From NCBI GenBank assembly GCA_963698565.1, contig CAVORH010000020.1, positions 62,001 through 126,000 on the forward strand: 64,000 nucleotides of DNA, given 5' to 3'. A program made the translations under genes and the position numbers. Source of the stretch: Sva-07 sp963698565 (GTDB lineage Bacteria > Actinomycetota > Acidimicrobiia > Acidimicrobiales > Ilumatobacteraceae). Under the pieces are notes generated by a model that saw only the letters and a program-made list of their open reading frames with translations, did not search any database and was not told the DNA's origin. Shown piece after piece: positions 10,158 to 18,243 of the stretch. Positions within the stretch are counted from its first letter, which is position 1. Each line of letters opens with the position of its first letter.

Positions 10158-11651
10158 GTGACCTCACCCGCACCTTCACCGGCACCCTCGCCAACTCCGG
10201 CACCCGTACCGGGCGGCTCGTCCGGGGCCGCCGCGTTCTTCGACCTCGACCGCACGCTGCTCCGTGGCGCATCCGGCGAGGTGTTCGCCGGAGCCATGCG
10301 ACTCGCCGGTCTGGTCAGCCCGGACCCGGTGCCGGGCGAGCAGCTGGTGTACCGCTTGTTCAACGCCATCGGCGAGACCCTGCCCTCGATGGCGCTCGCT
10401 CGCCAGGCGGTCAGCCTCGCCAAGGGCCGCTCGCAGGCGTCGGTGCGGGCGGCGGCCGAGACGGTCGCCGACGATCTCTGTGCGATGGTGCAGCCGTTCG
10501 CCGAGACCGCCTTCGCGGCTCATCGAGCCGCCGGCCGGCCGATCGTGCTCGCCACCACGACGCCGTACGACCTGGTGAAGCCGTTCGCCGATCGCCTCGG
10601 CCTCGACGATGTCGTCGCAACCCGGTACGGCGTCGCAGCCGACGGGACCTACGACGGGACACTCGACGGTCCATTCGTGTGGTCGGCGGGCAAGCTCGCA
10701 GCGATCACCGAGTGGGCCGACCGTCATGGCGTCGACCTCCGCGAGAGCTACGCCTACTCCGACAGCGTCTACGACACGCCGATGCTCGCCGCTGTCGGGC
10801 ACCCCGTGGTCGTCAATCCGGATCCACGAATGGTGCTCGTTGCCGCGGCCCGCCGTTGGCCGACGCTCAACCTCGACGTCTCTCCCGGCGTGCTGAAGGT
10901 TCCGGTGATCGGCCTCGAGGTGCAGGAGTTGGCGCTGCGTTTCGCCCGCCCGGCCGCATATCCCTATGCGAGGTTCGACATCGCTGGTGTCGAACACCTA
11001 CCGGGCGTCGGCGCCGCGATCCTGTGCGCGAACCACCGCAGCTACTTCGACGTCGCAGCGATGTCGTTGACGATCGCGAAGGGCGGGCGTCCGGCACGGT
11101 TCCTGGGCAAGAAGGAGGTCTTCGATGCCCCGATCGTCGGTCCGATCGCCGCAGCGATGGGAGGGATCCGCGTCGATCGTGGCACTGGATCCGACGAGCC
11201 GCTCGACGCAGCCGCCAATGCGCTCGCGGGCGGGGAGATGGTGACGATGATGCCGGAGGGCACGATTCCGCGCGGGCCGGCATTCTTCCGCAAGCCCGTC
11301 GGGCGATGGGGTGCGGCACGGCTCGCCCAACTGAGTGGCGCTCCGGTCGTGCCGGTGGGCCTGTGGGGAACCGAGAAGGTCTGGCCACGCTCGAGCCGTT
11401 TGCCGAACGTGCTCAACCTCACCTCACCGCCCACCGTGCGGGTCCGCGTCGGCGAACCCGTCGAGTTGAAGGGTCGCTCGCTCGAGGCCGACACCAAGCG
11501 GATCATGGCGGCGATCGTCGCGCTCCTGCCGGCCGACGCCTACAGGCGACGGACGCCGACGGCCGCTGAACTCGCGTCGACCTATCCGCCCGGATATCGG
11601 GGTGATCCCGCACAGGAAGTGGGTCGCAGGCCCGGCACCGACATCGAGTAG
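10158..11651 (+). CDS. HAD-IB hydrolase / 1-acylglycerol-3-phosphate O-acyltransferase fusion
   Basis: 497 residues from a GTG. The N-terminal half is a HAD-superfamily IB phosphatase (nucleophile motif AAFFDLDRTLLRG near residue 28, later AYSDSVYDTPML). The C-terminal half is a PlsC-like acyltransferase with the HX4D-type motif CANHRSYFDVAA and the FPEG-like MMPEGTIPRGP. Together they suggest phospholipid synthesis: acylation of lysophosphatidate linked to a phosphatase. The same architecture is known in mycobacteria and other actinobacteria. The first 20 residues are Pro/Ser/Ala-rich and probably disordered. Confidence 0.9.
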   Translation: MTSPAPSPAPSPTPAPVPGGSSGAAAFFDLDRTLLRGASGEVFAGAMRLAGLVSPDPVPGEQLVYRLFNAIGETLPSMALARQAVSLAKGRSQASVRAAAETVADDLCAMVQPFAETAFAAHRAAGRPIVLATTTPYDLVKPFADRLGLDDVVATRYGVAADGTYDGTLDGPFVWSAGKLAAITEWADRHGVDLRESYAYSDSVYDTPMLAAVGHPVVVNPDPRMVLVAAARRWPTLNLDVSPGVLKVPVIGLEVQELALRFARPAAYPYARFDIAGVEHLPGVGAAILCANHRSYFDVAAMSLTIAKGGRPARFLGKKEVFDAPIVGPIAAAMGGIRVDRGTGSDEPLDAAANALAGGEMVTMMPEGTIPRGPAFFRKPVGRWGAARLAQLSGAPVVPVGLWGTEKVWPRSSRLPNVLNLTSPPTVRVRVGEPVELKGRSLEADTKRIMAAIVALLPADAYRRRTPTAAELASTYPPGYRGDPAQEVGRRPGTDIE

Positions 11652-11766
11652 GAAAAATCTTGCCGCATCTTCATCCGGGTCAGGTGGTGGGTTCGTAGAG
11701 ATCACATGCCGCTTCGCTGCGGCGTGAACAACACAGCGAATCCCCTCCAAACAAAGGACCTCCCAC

Positions 11767-12396
11767 ATGAAGCGCACACCCACCCGCCTGATCGCCTTCG
11801 GTGCCATTGCCGGCCTCGTTGCTCTGAGCGCCTGTGGCTCCGACTCGAACGACTCGAGCTCGGACACCACCACCGCCGCCGAAGAGGCCGAGACCGTCGT
11901 CACCGAAGCGATGGCCGAAGAAGAGACCATGACGTCGGAAGTCGCCGCAGCTGCTGGCGACATCGTCGAGACGGCGATCAACGCCGGCTCGTTCGGCACG
12001 CTCGTCGCCGCCGTCCAGGCCGCCGACCTCGTCGAGACCCTCCAGAGCCCCGGGCCGTTCACGGTCCTCGCGCCGACCGACGATGCGTTCGCCGCACTGC
12101 CCGACGGTCTCGTCGACTGCCTGCTCCTCCCGGAGAACAAGGAGGCGCTCGCGAGCATCCTCACCTACCACGTGATCTCCGGTGCCGTGATGTCCGGTGA
12201 CCTGACCGCCGGCGACGTCCCGACCGTCCAGGGCGAGAACGTCACGGTCGACCTGACCGACGGCGTCATGTTCAACAACGCGACGGTCATCCAGGCCGAC
12301 GTGACCGCCAGCAATGGTGTCATCCACGCCATCGACGCCGTGATCGTCCCGCCGAGCATCGACGTCGAGGCCTTCCTCGCCAGCTGCCCCGCCTGA
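11767..12396 (+). CDS. Fasciclin-domain lipoprotein
   Basis: 209 residues with a lipoprotein signal peptide (MKRTPTRL, hydrophobic stretch, lipobox LSAC, acylated Cys23), a Ser/Thr/Glu-rich spacer to about residue 60, and one fasciclin (FAS1) domain. The domain shows the H1 motif GPFTVLAPTDDAFAALP and the H2 region LTYHVISGAV, ending in GVIHAIDAVIVPP. It should be anchored to the outer face of the membrane and may act in adhesion, like MPT70/MPT83-type proteins. A strong hairpin follows the gene. Confidence 0.92.
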   Translation: MKRTPTRLIAFGAIAGLVALSACGSDSNDSSSDTTTAAEEAETVVTEAMAEEETMTSEVAAAAGDIVETAINAGSFGTLVAAVQAADLVETLQSPGPFTVLAPTDDAFAALPDGLVDCLLLPENKEALASILTYHVISGAVMSGDLTAGDVPTVQGENVTVDLTDGVMFNNATVIQADVTASNGVIHAIDAVIVPPSIDVEAFLASCPA

Positions 12397-12428
12397 TCTG
12401 ATCAACGACAACTGAGTTCACGCTCCGC

Positions 12429-12465
12429 AGCGGGGCCGGTCGCCATCACGGCGGCCGGCCCCGCT
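12429..12465 (+). terminator. GC-rich stem-loop after the fasciclin gene
   Basis: AGCGGGGCCGGTCGCC pairs with GGCGGCCGGCCCCGCT around a five-base loop, with one mismatch. It follows the fasciclin stop codon by about 30 bases and has no long T tract, as is common for GC-rich actinobacterial terminators. Confidence 0.7.
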
Positions 12466-12475
12466 GTCGCGTACG

Positions 12476-12778
12476 GTGACCGGCGTGGTGGCTCCGGACC
12501 CGGATTGCGAACTCTGCGAGGCGACGCCGTTCACCGAGTGGTTCCACAGCGACGAGCTGTGCTGGATCGCCGAATGCGACTCCTGCGGCGTCCCGATGGT
12601 GGTGTGGCGTTCCCACGACCCGGCTCCACCCGAAGACGTGCGCACGGCGCTCCACGAACGACTGACCCAGGTCGTCACCGCCCGATCGGACGATCCGTTC
12701 TGGATCGACGACACGCTCCGATCGATTCCCGACCACTACCACGCGCACGCCCGCCGCCGACCCGATTGGACCCGATGA
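12476..12778 (+). CDS. Small Cys/His protein, possibly HIT-like
   Basis: 100 residues. Four cysteines are arranged as CELC, then CWIAEC, then DSCG, and the C-terminus has HYHAHARR, which fits the histidine-triad pattern His-X-His-X-His. The Trp-rich PMVVWRSHDP segment also recalls HIT-superfamily folds. I cannot assign a reaction; a metal-binding or nucleotide-binding role is inference. Its TGA overlaps the ATG of the FabZ-like gene (ATGA), so the two are coupled. The GTG start at 12476 is uncertain; GTG codons a few residues later could also serve. Confidence 0.7.
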   Translation: MTGVVAPDPDCELCEATPFTEWFHSDELCWIAECDSCGVPMVVWRSHDPAPPEDVRTALHERLTQVVTARSDDPFWIDDTLRSIPDHYHAHARRRPDWTR

Positions 12779-13209
12779 TGTCTGCCGACCTTCCCCGCCC
12801 CGAGTCGTTGCTGCCGCACCGACCGCCGTTCCTGTTCGTCGACGAGATGTTGTCGATCGTGCCGGGCACGTCGGCCTCGGGGGTCTGGCGCCTGACCGGT
12901 GACGAGTTCTTCTTCGCGGGTCACTTCCCTGGCCGTCCGACGCTGCCGGGGGTGTTGATGTGCGAGGCGATCGCCCAGGTCGGTGCAGCTGCCGTGCTCG
13001 CCGACGAGCGGTTCGCCGGCAAGCTGCCGCTCTTCGGCGGGTTGGACAATGCCCGGTTCCGCCGGCAGGTGGTCCCGGGGGAGGAGCTGATCCTCGAGGT
13101 CGAACTCGGCCGCATGTCGGCGCGTGCGGGCAAGGGCTCCGGCCGTGCACGCGTGGGCGACGAGATCGCCTGCCAGTGCGACCTCCTCTTCGTCCTCGCC
13201 GACGGGTAG
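12775..13209 (+). CDS. 3-hydroxyacyl-ACP dehydratase, FabZ-like
   Basis: 144-residue hot-dog fold dehydratase. The family opening LLPHRPPFLFVDE is followed by the catalytic histidine in GHFPGRPTLPGVLMCEAIAQ, where the glutamate of MCEA is the second catalytic residue. Two adjacent ATG codons (12775 and 12778) can start it, the first overlapping the preceding gene. It sits beside, but convergent to, the fab operon and so supplies the dehydration step next to the condensing and reducing enzymes. Confidence 0.9.
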   Translation: MMSADLPRPESLLPHRPPFLFVDEMLSIVPGTSASGVWRLTGDEFFFAGHFPGRPTLPGVLMCEAIAQVGAAAVLADERFAGKLPLFGGLDNARFRRQVVPGEELILEVELGRMSARAGKGSGRARVGDEIACQCDLLFVLADG

Positions 13210-13221
13210 CGATGCCATCGT

Positions 13222-13271
13222 CAGCTGAGCGTTACGCCGGGGGTCTGACCCCTGGCGTAACACCTCAGCTG
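13222..13271. terminator. Palindrome between fabZ-like gene and fabF, repeat family A copy 2
   Basis: Core GTTACGCC...GGGGTCTGACCCC...GGCGTAAC (13231-13261) with one wobble pair, enlarged by outer arms CAGCTGAG and CTCAGCTG (13222-13229 and 13264-13271). Lies between convergent genes and overlaps the last codons of fabF. Compare 6128-6160 and 46130-46162. Confidence 0.8.
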
Positions 13272-14456
13272 GGTGGGGCGAGGACGACGGAGCCGTTGTG
13301 GCCGCCGAAGCCGAAGTTGTTCGAGATCACCGGGCCCGGTTCCCACGGGCGGGCATCGCCCATCACCAGATCGATCTCCATGTCGTCGCTGAGCACCGCG
13401 GTGTTGGCCGTCGGTGGGATCAGGCGATGCTCGATCGACAGCAGTGCCGCCGCCGCCTCCAGTGCTCCCGCAGCGCCGAGGGCGTGGCCGGTCACACCCT
13501 TGGTCGACACGACCGGCACGTTGCCGGGCCCGAAGACCTCGGTGATCGCCGCTGCTTCCGCGGCATCGTTGAGCGGGGTCGAGGTCCCGTGTGCGTTCAC
13601 CTGCTTGACATCGCCCGGTTCGAGGCCGGACTCGGCCAGGGCCAGACGCATGCAGGCGATCGCGCCGACACCGCCCGGCGACGGGGCCGTGATGTGGTGG
13701 GCGTCGGCGGTGCTCGCCCCGCCGAGGATCTCGCCGAGGATCGTGGCACCGCGCTCGACGGCGTGGGACCACTCCTCGAGGACGAGGACGGCGGCGCCCT
13801 CGCCGAGGACGAAACCGTCGCGCTCTGCATCGAAGGGACGGCTGATCCCGGAGCTGGTCAACGCGGTCATGTTGCCGAAGCCGGCGAGCGCGGTGGGGGT
13901 GGCAGCGGCTTCGCTGCCACCGGTGGCGACGGCGTCGACGACACCCCAGCGGATCAGGCGGGCCGCGTACGCGATCGCGTGCGAGCCGGCAGCGCACGCG
14001 GTGCAGATCGTCTCGTTCGGGCCCTGCAGGCCGTAGCGCATCGAGATCGATGCCCCGACGCATTCGCCATCATCATCGGGACGAGGAACGGCGAGACACG
14101 GCGCTCGCCCTTCTCGAGGCGGACCTCGACCTGCTCCTCGATCGTGTGGAGTCCTCCGACGCCGGTCGCGAAGATCGTGCCGAAGCGAGCCGGGTCGACG
14201 CCGATGGCCGTCGACACCACCGGCTTGCTCGAAGGCCTGCGGCGGCCGCGGCGACGGCGAACTGTTCGACGCGGTCGCTGCGGCGCGACTGCTTGGGACT
14301 GTCGAAGTACGGGGAGGGGTCCCAGTCGTCGATCGTGATCGACTGACCGCTGGTGACACCGGGACCGAGCAGGCCGTTCCAGAACGCCGTGCGTCCGATG
14401 CCGGTCGGCGCGACGACGCCGAGACCTGTGACCGCGACCCGTCGGCCGCCGCTCAT
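13265..14456 (-). pseudogene. fabF: 3-oxoacyl-ACP synthase II, frameshifted as given
   Basis: Condensing enzyme of type II fatty acid synthesis. The N-terminus (MSGGRRVAVTGLGVVAPTG) reads in one frame to about 14240. A second frame carries STAIGVDPARFGTIFATGVG to VPMMMANASG, and from about 14057 a third frame carries the rest. All catalytic residues lie in the last part: Cys in CTACAAGSHA, His in NAHGTSTPLND and His in KGVTGHALGAAG. The break near 14055 is explained by one missing G in a run (GGGG where five are expected). The first break needs one or two single-base changes near 14225-14240. The intact operon suggests sequencing error, but true decay cannot be excluded. Confidence 0.85.
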
Positions 14457-14692
14457 CAGACCTTGGCGACGACGATGTCGTACGCCTGCTGCACCGTCTC
14501 GACGCCCTCGAGCTCCTCTTCCGGAACCGAGATGTCGAACTCCTCCTCGAGCGCCATCACGAGCTCGACGAGATCGAGGCTGTCGGCGTCGAGATCGTCA
14601 CCGAAGTTGGCCTCGGGCACGACGGCGCTCTCCTCGACCGACAGCACCTCGACGGCGCACTTGCGGAAACGGGCGAACAGTTCTTGATCCAC
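14456..14692 (-). CDS. acpP: Acyl carrier protein
   Basis: 78-residue acidic carrier of fatty acyl chains. The phosphopantetheine serine is in DLDADSLDLVELVMALEEEF. The start is the GTG of VDQELFARFRK, preceded by AGGAG. The stop overlaps the fabF start (ATGA). It lies between fabG and fabF, the usual order in bacterial fab operons. Confidence 0.95.
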   Translation of the reverse strand: MDQELFARFRKCAVEVLSVEESAVVPEANFGDDLDADSLDLVELVMALEEEFDISVPEEELEGVETVQQAYDIVVAKV

Positions 14693-14776
14693 GGTCTTCT
14701 CCTGGTTTGCGAGTGTGTCGAGAGTGTAGGCACACCGGGTCCGGTGCACCGATGATCGGCGCGGCCGATCTGCTGG

Positions 14777-15517
14777 TCAGTGCCCCATGCCGAGGCCACC
14801 GTCGACCGGGACCACAGCGCCGGTGATGTACGCGGCGTCGGGTGACGCAAGGAACGCCACCACACCGGCGATCTCGTCGGGTGTCGCCATGCGCTGCAGC
14901 GGCACCATCGCCGTGAGTTCCGCCAGCCGGTCGTCGCCGAGCGCTGCGGTCATGTCGGTCGCCACCGGGCCGGGTGCCACCACGTTGGCCGTGATCGATC
15001 GAGAACCGAGTTCTCGCGCCACGGACCGGGCGAAGCCCACCAGACCGGCTTTGGAGGCCGCGTAGTTCGCCTGTCCTGCCGATCCGAGGAGGCCGACCAC
15101 CGAGGACACGAGGACGATGCGTCCCGACCGCGCCTTGAGCATGCCTCGGGCCGCCCGCTTGACGACTCGGTACGCAGCCGTGAGGTTGGCGTCGATCACC
15201 GAGGTGAAGTCGTCCTCGCTCATGCGCAGGAGCAGGCCGTCGTGGGTGATCCCGGCGTTGGACACCAGCACCTCGACCGGGCCACCGAAGTGCGCCTCGA
15301 CGGCCGTGAACGCAGCGTCGACGTCGTCGTTCGACGTGACGTCGCACCGCACGCCGTACAGACCCTCGGGCGGCGGCGACGAGTGGTAGGTGACCGCGAC
15401 ACGATCGCCCATCGACTCGAAGCGACGTGCAACAGCCAGCCCGATGCCGCGCGAGCCGCCCGTGACGAGCACGATGCGTCCGGTGTCGACGTCGGGCTCG
15501 TGGATGTCGTCGGTCAT
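14777..15517 (-). CDS. fabG: 3-oxoacyl-ACP reductase
   Basis: NADPH-dependent ketoreductase of the short-chain dehydrogenase family, 246 residues. It shows TGGSRGIG for cofactor binding, SNAG, and the Ser-Tyr-Lys active site in SSVVGLLG...NYAASKAG. The C-terminus with TGAVVPVDGGLGMGH is typical. Its ATG overlaps the fabH stop (ATGA) and it precedes acpP by about 85 bases. The first 13 residues (MTDDIHEPDVDTG) are an extra polar tail. Confidence 0.94.
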   Translation of the reverse strand: MTDDIHEPDVDTGRIVLVTGGSRGIGLAVARRFESMGDRVAVTYHSSPPPEGLYGVRCDVTSNDDVDAAFTAVEAHFGGPVEVLVSNAGITHDGLLLRMSEDDFTSVIDANLTAAYRVVKRAARGMLKARSGRIVLVSSVVGLLGSAGQANYAASKAGLVGFARSVARELGSRSITANVVAPGPVATDMTAALGDDRLAELTAMVPLQRMATPDEIAGVVAFLASPDAAYITGAVVPVDGGLGMGH

Positions 15518-16509
15518 GCCCGGGTACTCCCTGGTTGCTCGTGAGGTCGGTGTTCGTGAGCTCGTTGGTTCCAGCGCACGACGGCACTCGCCGAGGTCAT
15601 GCCGGCGCCGAATCCGACGAACAGGATGAGATCGCCGTCGGCGACCCGGCCGGCATCGAGCGCGGCGGCGAGGGCGAGCGGGATCGACGCGGCCGAGGTG
15701 TTGCCGGTGTGGTCGAGGACGATCGACGCCCGGTCGAGCGCGATGCCGAGGCGGTCGCACGAGGCCGAGATGATGCGGATGTTCGCCTGGTGCGGGACGA
15801 CCAGTGTGATGTCGTCGGCGGTGACGCCGGCCTGTTCCATCGAGGCGGTGGCGGACTCCACCATGATCCGCACGGCGCGGCGGAACACCTCTCTGCCCTC
15901 CATCTGGAGCAATCCGCCGACCTCGCAGAACAGCGCTTCCTCGGCCGAGCCATCGGAGTTGAGATTCCATCCGAGCAGCTGGCCGGGCCCCTCGACCGCT
16001 TCGATCACGGCGGCGCCGGAGCCGTCGGCGAAGAGGATCGCGGTGTTGCGGTCGGTCCAGTCGGTGATCCGAGCGAGCGTGTCGGTGCCGATCAGCAGGA
16101 TCTTCTCGGCGCCGAGTGCGATGAAGCCGTGCGCGGCGACCAGTCCGTAGACCCATCCGGAGCACGCCGCGTTCAGGTCGAACGCCCCGCAGCTCAGCCC
16201 GAGTTCGTGTTGGACGCTCGACGCGCTCGCCGGCACTGCGCGGTCGGGGGTGGTGGTCGCGAGCACGAGAATGTCGATGTCGGCCGGATCGACGCCCGAC
16301 ATCTCGAGCGCTCTGCGCCCCGACTCGACCGAGAGCCCGACCGTGCTGCCGCCGACGTGGCGCTCACGTATCCCGGTCCGCTCGACGATCCACGAGTCGC
16401 TGGTGTCCATCGTCTGTTCGAGGTCGTGGTTCGTGACGACGCGCTCGGGCAACGCCGTTCCCCATCCTGAGATCACGGCGCCGCGCACCTCGGTCGGAAC
16501 CCCGGGCAT
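15514..16509 (-). CDS. fabH: 3-oxoacyl-ACP synthase III
   Basis: Starts fatty acid chains by joining an acyl-CoA primer to malonyl-ACP. 331 residues with the Cys-His-Asn triad: Cys in LNAACSGWVYGL, His in VPHQANIRI and Asn in DHTGNTSAASIPLAL. Stop and start overlaps with fabG and fabD indicate one transcript. Primer specificity (acetyl or branched) cannot be read from the sequence. Confidence 0.95.
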   Translation of the reverse strand: MPGVPTEVRGAVISGWGTALPERVVTNHDLEQTMDTSDSWIVERTGIRERHVGGSTVGLSVESGRRALEMSGVDPADIDILVLATTTPDRAVPASASSVQHELGLSCGAFDLNAACSGWVYGLVAAHGFIALGAEKILLIGTDTLARITDWTDRNTAILFADGSGAAVIEAVEGPGQLLGWNLNSDGSAEEALFCEVGGLLQMEGREVFRRAVRIMVESATASMEQAGVTADDITLVVPHQANIRIISASCDRLGIALDRASIVLDHTGNTSAASIPLALAAALDAGRVADGDLILFVGFGAGMTSASAVVRWNQRAHEHRPHEQPGSTRA

Positions 16510-17690
16510 CAGGTGGCCTCGCTGCGCAGCCAGGCGATCGGTTGGCGGGTGGTGACGCGCTCGGTGTCGAGGGCGATGTAGCCCTGGAGGATCCCGGCGA
16601 ACGGCGAACGCACCTCGATGTCGCCGACGTGGCCGAGCACGCTTCCGACGTCGATCACCGACCCTTCTCGCAACGCTCCGATCGGGGTGAAGACGCCGGC
16701 GCCCGGACTCACCACCAACCGTTCGACCGCGAAGAGGTGTTCACCCTCGAGATGCGCTGGCGACGACGTACTGCCCGCGCCGACCCACTCGAGCAGCTTG
16801 TCGAGATCTTCCGGGGTCGACACCGAGATCGTGCGGCAGTTCGTGACCGTGCGCTTCGCCATCCCGGTCAGCACCGCGCCCGGCCCGAGCTCGGCGAAGT
16901 CGGTCACCCCGGCATCTCCGAGGGCGAGGAGGCAGTGTTTCCAGCGCACCGGGCTCGACAGCTGTGCCGACAGCAGGCTCGGCCAGTCGGCGGCCCGGTC
17001 GTGGGGGAGTCCGTCGACGTTCGCCACCACCGGCACGTCGGTGTCGCGGGGGTCGGCCTCCGCCAGTGCGGCCCGGAGCCGATCTCGCGCCGCGGTCATG
17101 AACGGCGTGTGGAACGCACCGGACACCTGCAGCGGCATCACCTTCTTCGCGCCGAGGTCCTTTGCGTGGAGCGACGCGGCCTCCACTCCGGCGGGCGATC
17201 CGGCGATCACCACCTGGCCGGGAGCATTGAAGTTGGCGACCCAGACGTCGGCGTCGGCGCGTCGGCAGGCGACGTCGACCTGGTCGTCGTCGAGCCCGAG
17301 GACGGCGGCCATCGTGCCGGGTTGGGCGAGGCCGGCCTCGTGCATCGCCGCGCTGCGCTCGATCACCAAGCGGATTCCGTCGTCGAAGCCCAGTGCCCCC
17401 GTGGCGGTCAGTGCGGTGTACTCGCCGAGGCTGTGGCCGGCGCAGAAGCTGGGCTCGATGCCGAGTCGCTCGACGGCGTCGAGCACCATCAGGCTCGAGA
17501 CGAAGGTGGTCAGCTGGGCGTTGCGCGTGTCCTTGAGCTCGTCGGCGTCGGCGTCGCAGAGCAGGGAACCGACGTCACGACTCGCGATGTCGCTGGCCTC
17601 GTCGACGAGTTCCCAGCTCTCGTGGTCGCGCCAGGGCAGTCCCATACCGGGGCGTTGGGAGCCCTGGCCGGGGAAGGTGAAAGCGAGCAT
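16509..17690 (-). CDS. fabD: Malonyl-CoA:ACP transacylase with C-terminal biotinyl/lipoyl-like domain
   Basis: Loads malonate onto ACP. Residues 1 to about 305 are FabD: oxyanion loop FPGQGSQ, nucleophile Ser87 in GHSLGEYTAL, catalytic His194 in SGAFHTPFM, and NFNAPGQVVIAG. The chosen start MLAFTFPGQG is the family N-terminus. After a short linker, residues 318-393 form an added domain (VVSPGAGVFTPIGALREG ... VRSPFAGILQGYIAL ... RQPIAWL) with the pattern of a biotinyl/lipoyl barrel-sandwich fold, but it contains no lysine and so cannot be biotinylated or lipoylated. Usual FabD proteins are about 310 residues. First gene of the fab operon. Confidence 0.93.
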   Translation of the reverse strand: MLAFTFPGQGSQRPGMGLPWRDHESWELVDEASDIASRDVGSLLCDADADELKDTRNAQLTTFVSSLMVLDAVERLGIEPSFCAGHSLGEYTALTATGALGFDDGIRLVIERSAAMHEAGLAQPGTMAAVLGLDDDQVDVACRRADADVWVANFNAPGQVVIAGSPAGVEAASLHAKDLGAKKVMPLQVSGAFHTPFMTAARDRLRAALAEADPRDTDVPVVANVDGLPHDRAADWPSLLSAQLSSPVRWKHCLLALGDAGVTDFAELGPGAVLTGMAKRTVTNCRTISVSTPEDLDKLLEWVGAGSTSSPAHLEGEHLFAVERLVVSPGAGVFTPIGALREGSVIDVGSVLGHVGDIEVRSPFAGILQGYIALDTERVTTRQPIAWLRSEAT

Positions 17691-17767
17691 TGTGGGCAGG
17701 CTAGACCTCTGCTTCGTGCTGTACGAGCTACCGCTCGGTAAGCCCGCTAACCTCGACCGTCGCACCC

Positions 17768-17841
17768 GCCCCGGTAGCCCAATTGGCAGAGGCAACGGTC
17801 TCAAACACCGTCAAGTGTCGGTTCGAGTCCGACCCGGGGCA
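17768..17841 (+). tRNA. tRNA with CAA anticodon (Leu by anticodon), short variable arm
   Basis: Acceptor arms GCCCCGG and CCGGGGC pair fully. The anticodon stem ACGGT/ACCGT encloses loop CTCAAAC, giving anticodon CAA, which reads the Leu codon UUG. The T arm is GTCGG-TTCGAGT-CCGAC, and discriminator A is followed by CC then G, so the 3' CCA is not fully encoded. The variable region is only CAAGT, which makes it a class I tRNA, whereas bacterial tRNA-Leu is normally class II with a long variable arm. Divergent from fabD across 77 bases. Confidence 0.88.
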
Positions 17842-17871
17842 CCGACCCGGCCCGAGTAGATTGGCGTCGGC

Positions 17872-18150
17872 ATGGGCAACTGGTTGGTCGAGCGGCGCCT
17901 CTCGCAGGTGGCGGTGCGCCTGAAGTCGCTGCGCAGCGAGCTGTCGGTGATCGACGAACAGCTGATCCACCTCGGTGACGACGCCGAGGATCAGGCGATC
18001 CGGGCACTGGTGTCGGAAACGGCCGGCGCGTCGTACGAAGCACGCGATGCCCGGCGGCACGTCGATGCGCTCGCCAAGCACCGGGCCAAGGTCGTCGAGG
18101 AGATCGCCACGCTCGAGGTTCGTCAGGACGAACTGCTCGACCGCATGTGA
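17872..18150 (+). CDS. Small coiled-coil protein, unknown function
   Basis: 92 residues, almost entirely helical and charged, with heptad-like leucines (RLSQVAVRLKSLRSELSVID, then LAKHRAKVVEEIATLEVRQD). There is no signal peptide or membrane segment. I do not recognise a function. The stop codon lies inside a 10-bp tandem repeat. It sits 30 bases after the tRNA and may share its transcript. Confidence 0.75.
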   Translation: MGNWLVERRLSQVAVRLKSLRSELSVIDEQLIHLGDDAEDQAIRALVSETAGASYEARDARRHVDALAKHRAKVVEEIATLEVRQDELLDRM

Positions 18151-18190
18151 CCGCATGTGACCGCATGTGACCGCATGTGACCGCAGGTGG
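18141..18190. repeat. 10-bp tandem repeat, about five units
   Basis: CCGCATGTGA is repeated four times exactly (18141-18180), followed by a degenerate fifth unit CCGCAGGTGG. The first unit contains the last codons and TGA of the coiled-coil gene. The 10-bp period shifts frame in each unit and places a TGA in each one. Confidence 0.95.
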
Positions 18191-18243
18191 CCCACCGGCC
18201 GCCGAGGCCCGGCCGGCAGGGCGCCGGGTGCCATGCTCGCACG

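Noticed and set aside
13265..14456. Three separate small genes in the fabF region
   Set aside because: The pieces line up end to end as one FabF protein, so frameshifts explain them better than independent genes.
17768..17841. tRNA-Sec partner for the selenoprotein
   Set aside because: The anticodon is CAA, not UCA, and the molecule lacks the long variable arm and extended acceptor of tRNA-Sec.
18141..18190. CRISPR array
   Set aside because: The units are 10 bp and contiguous with no spacers; it is a simple tandem repeat.
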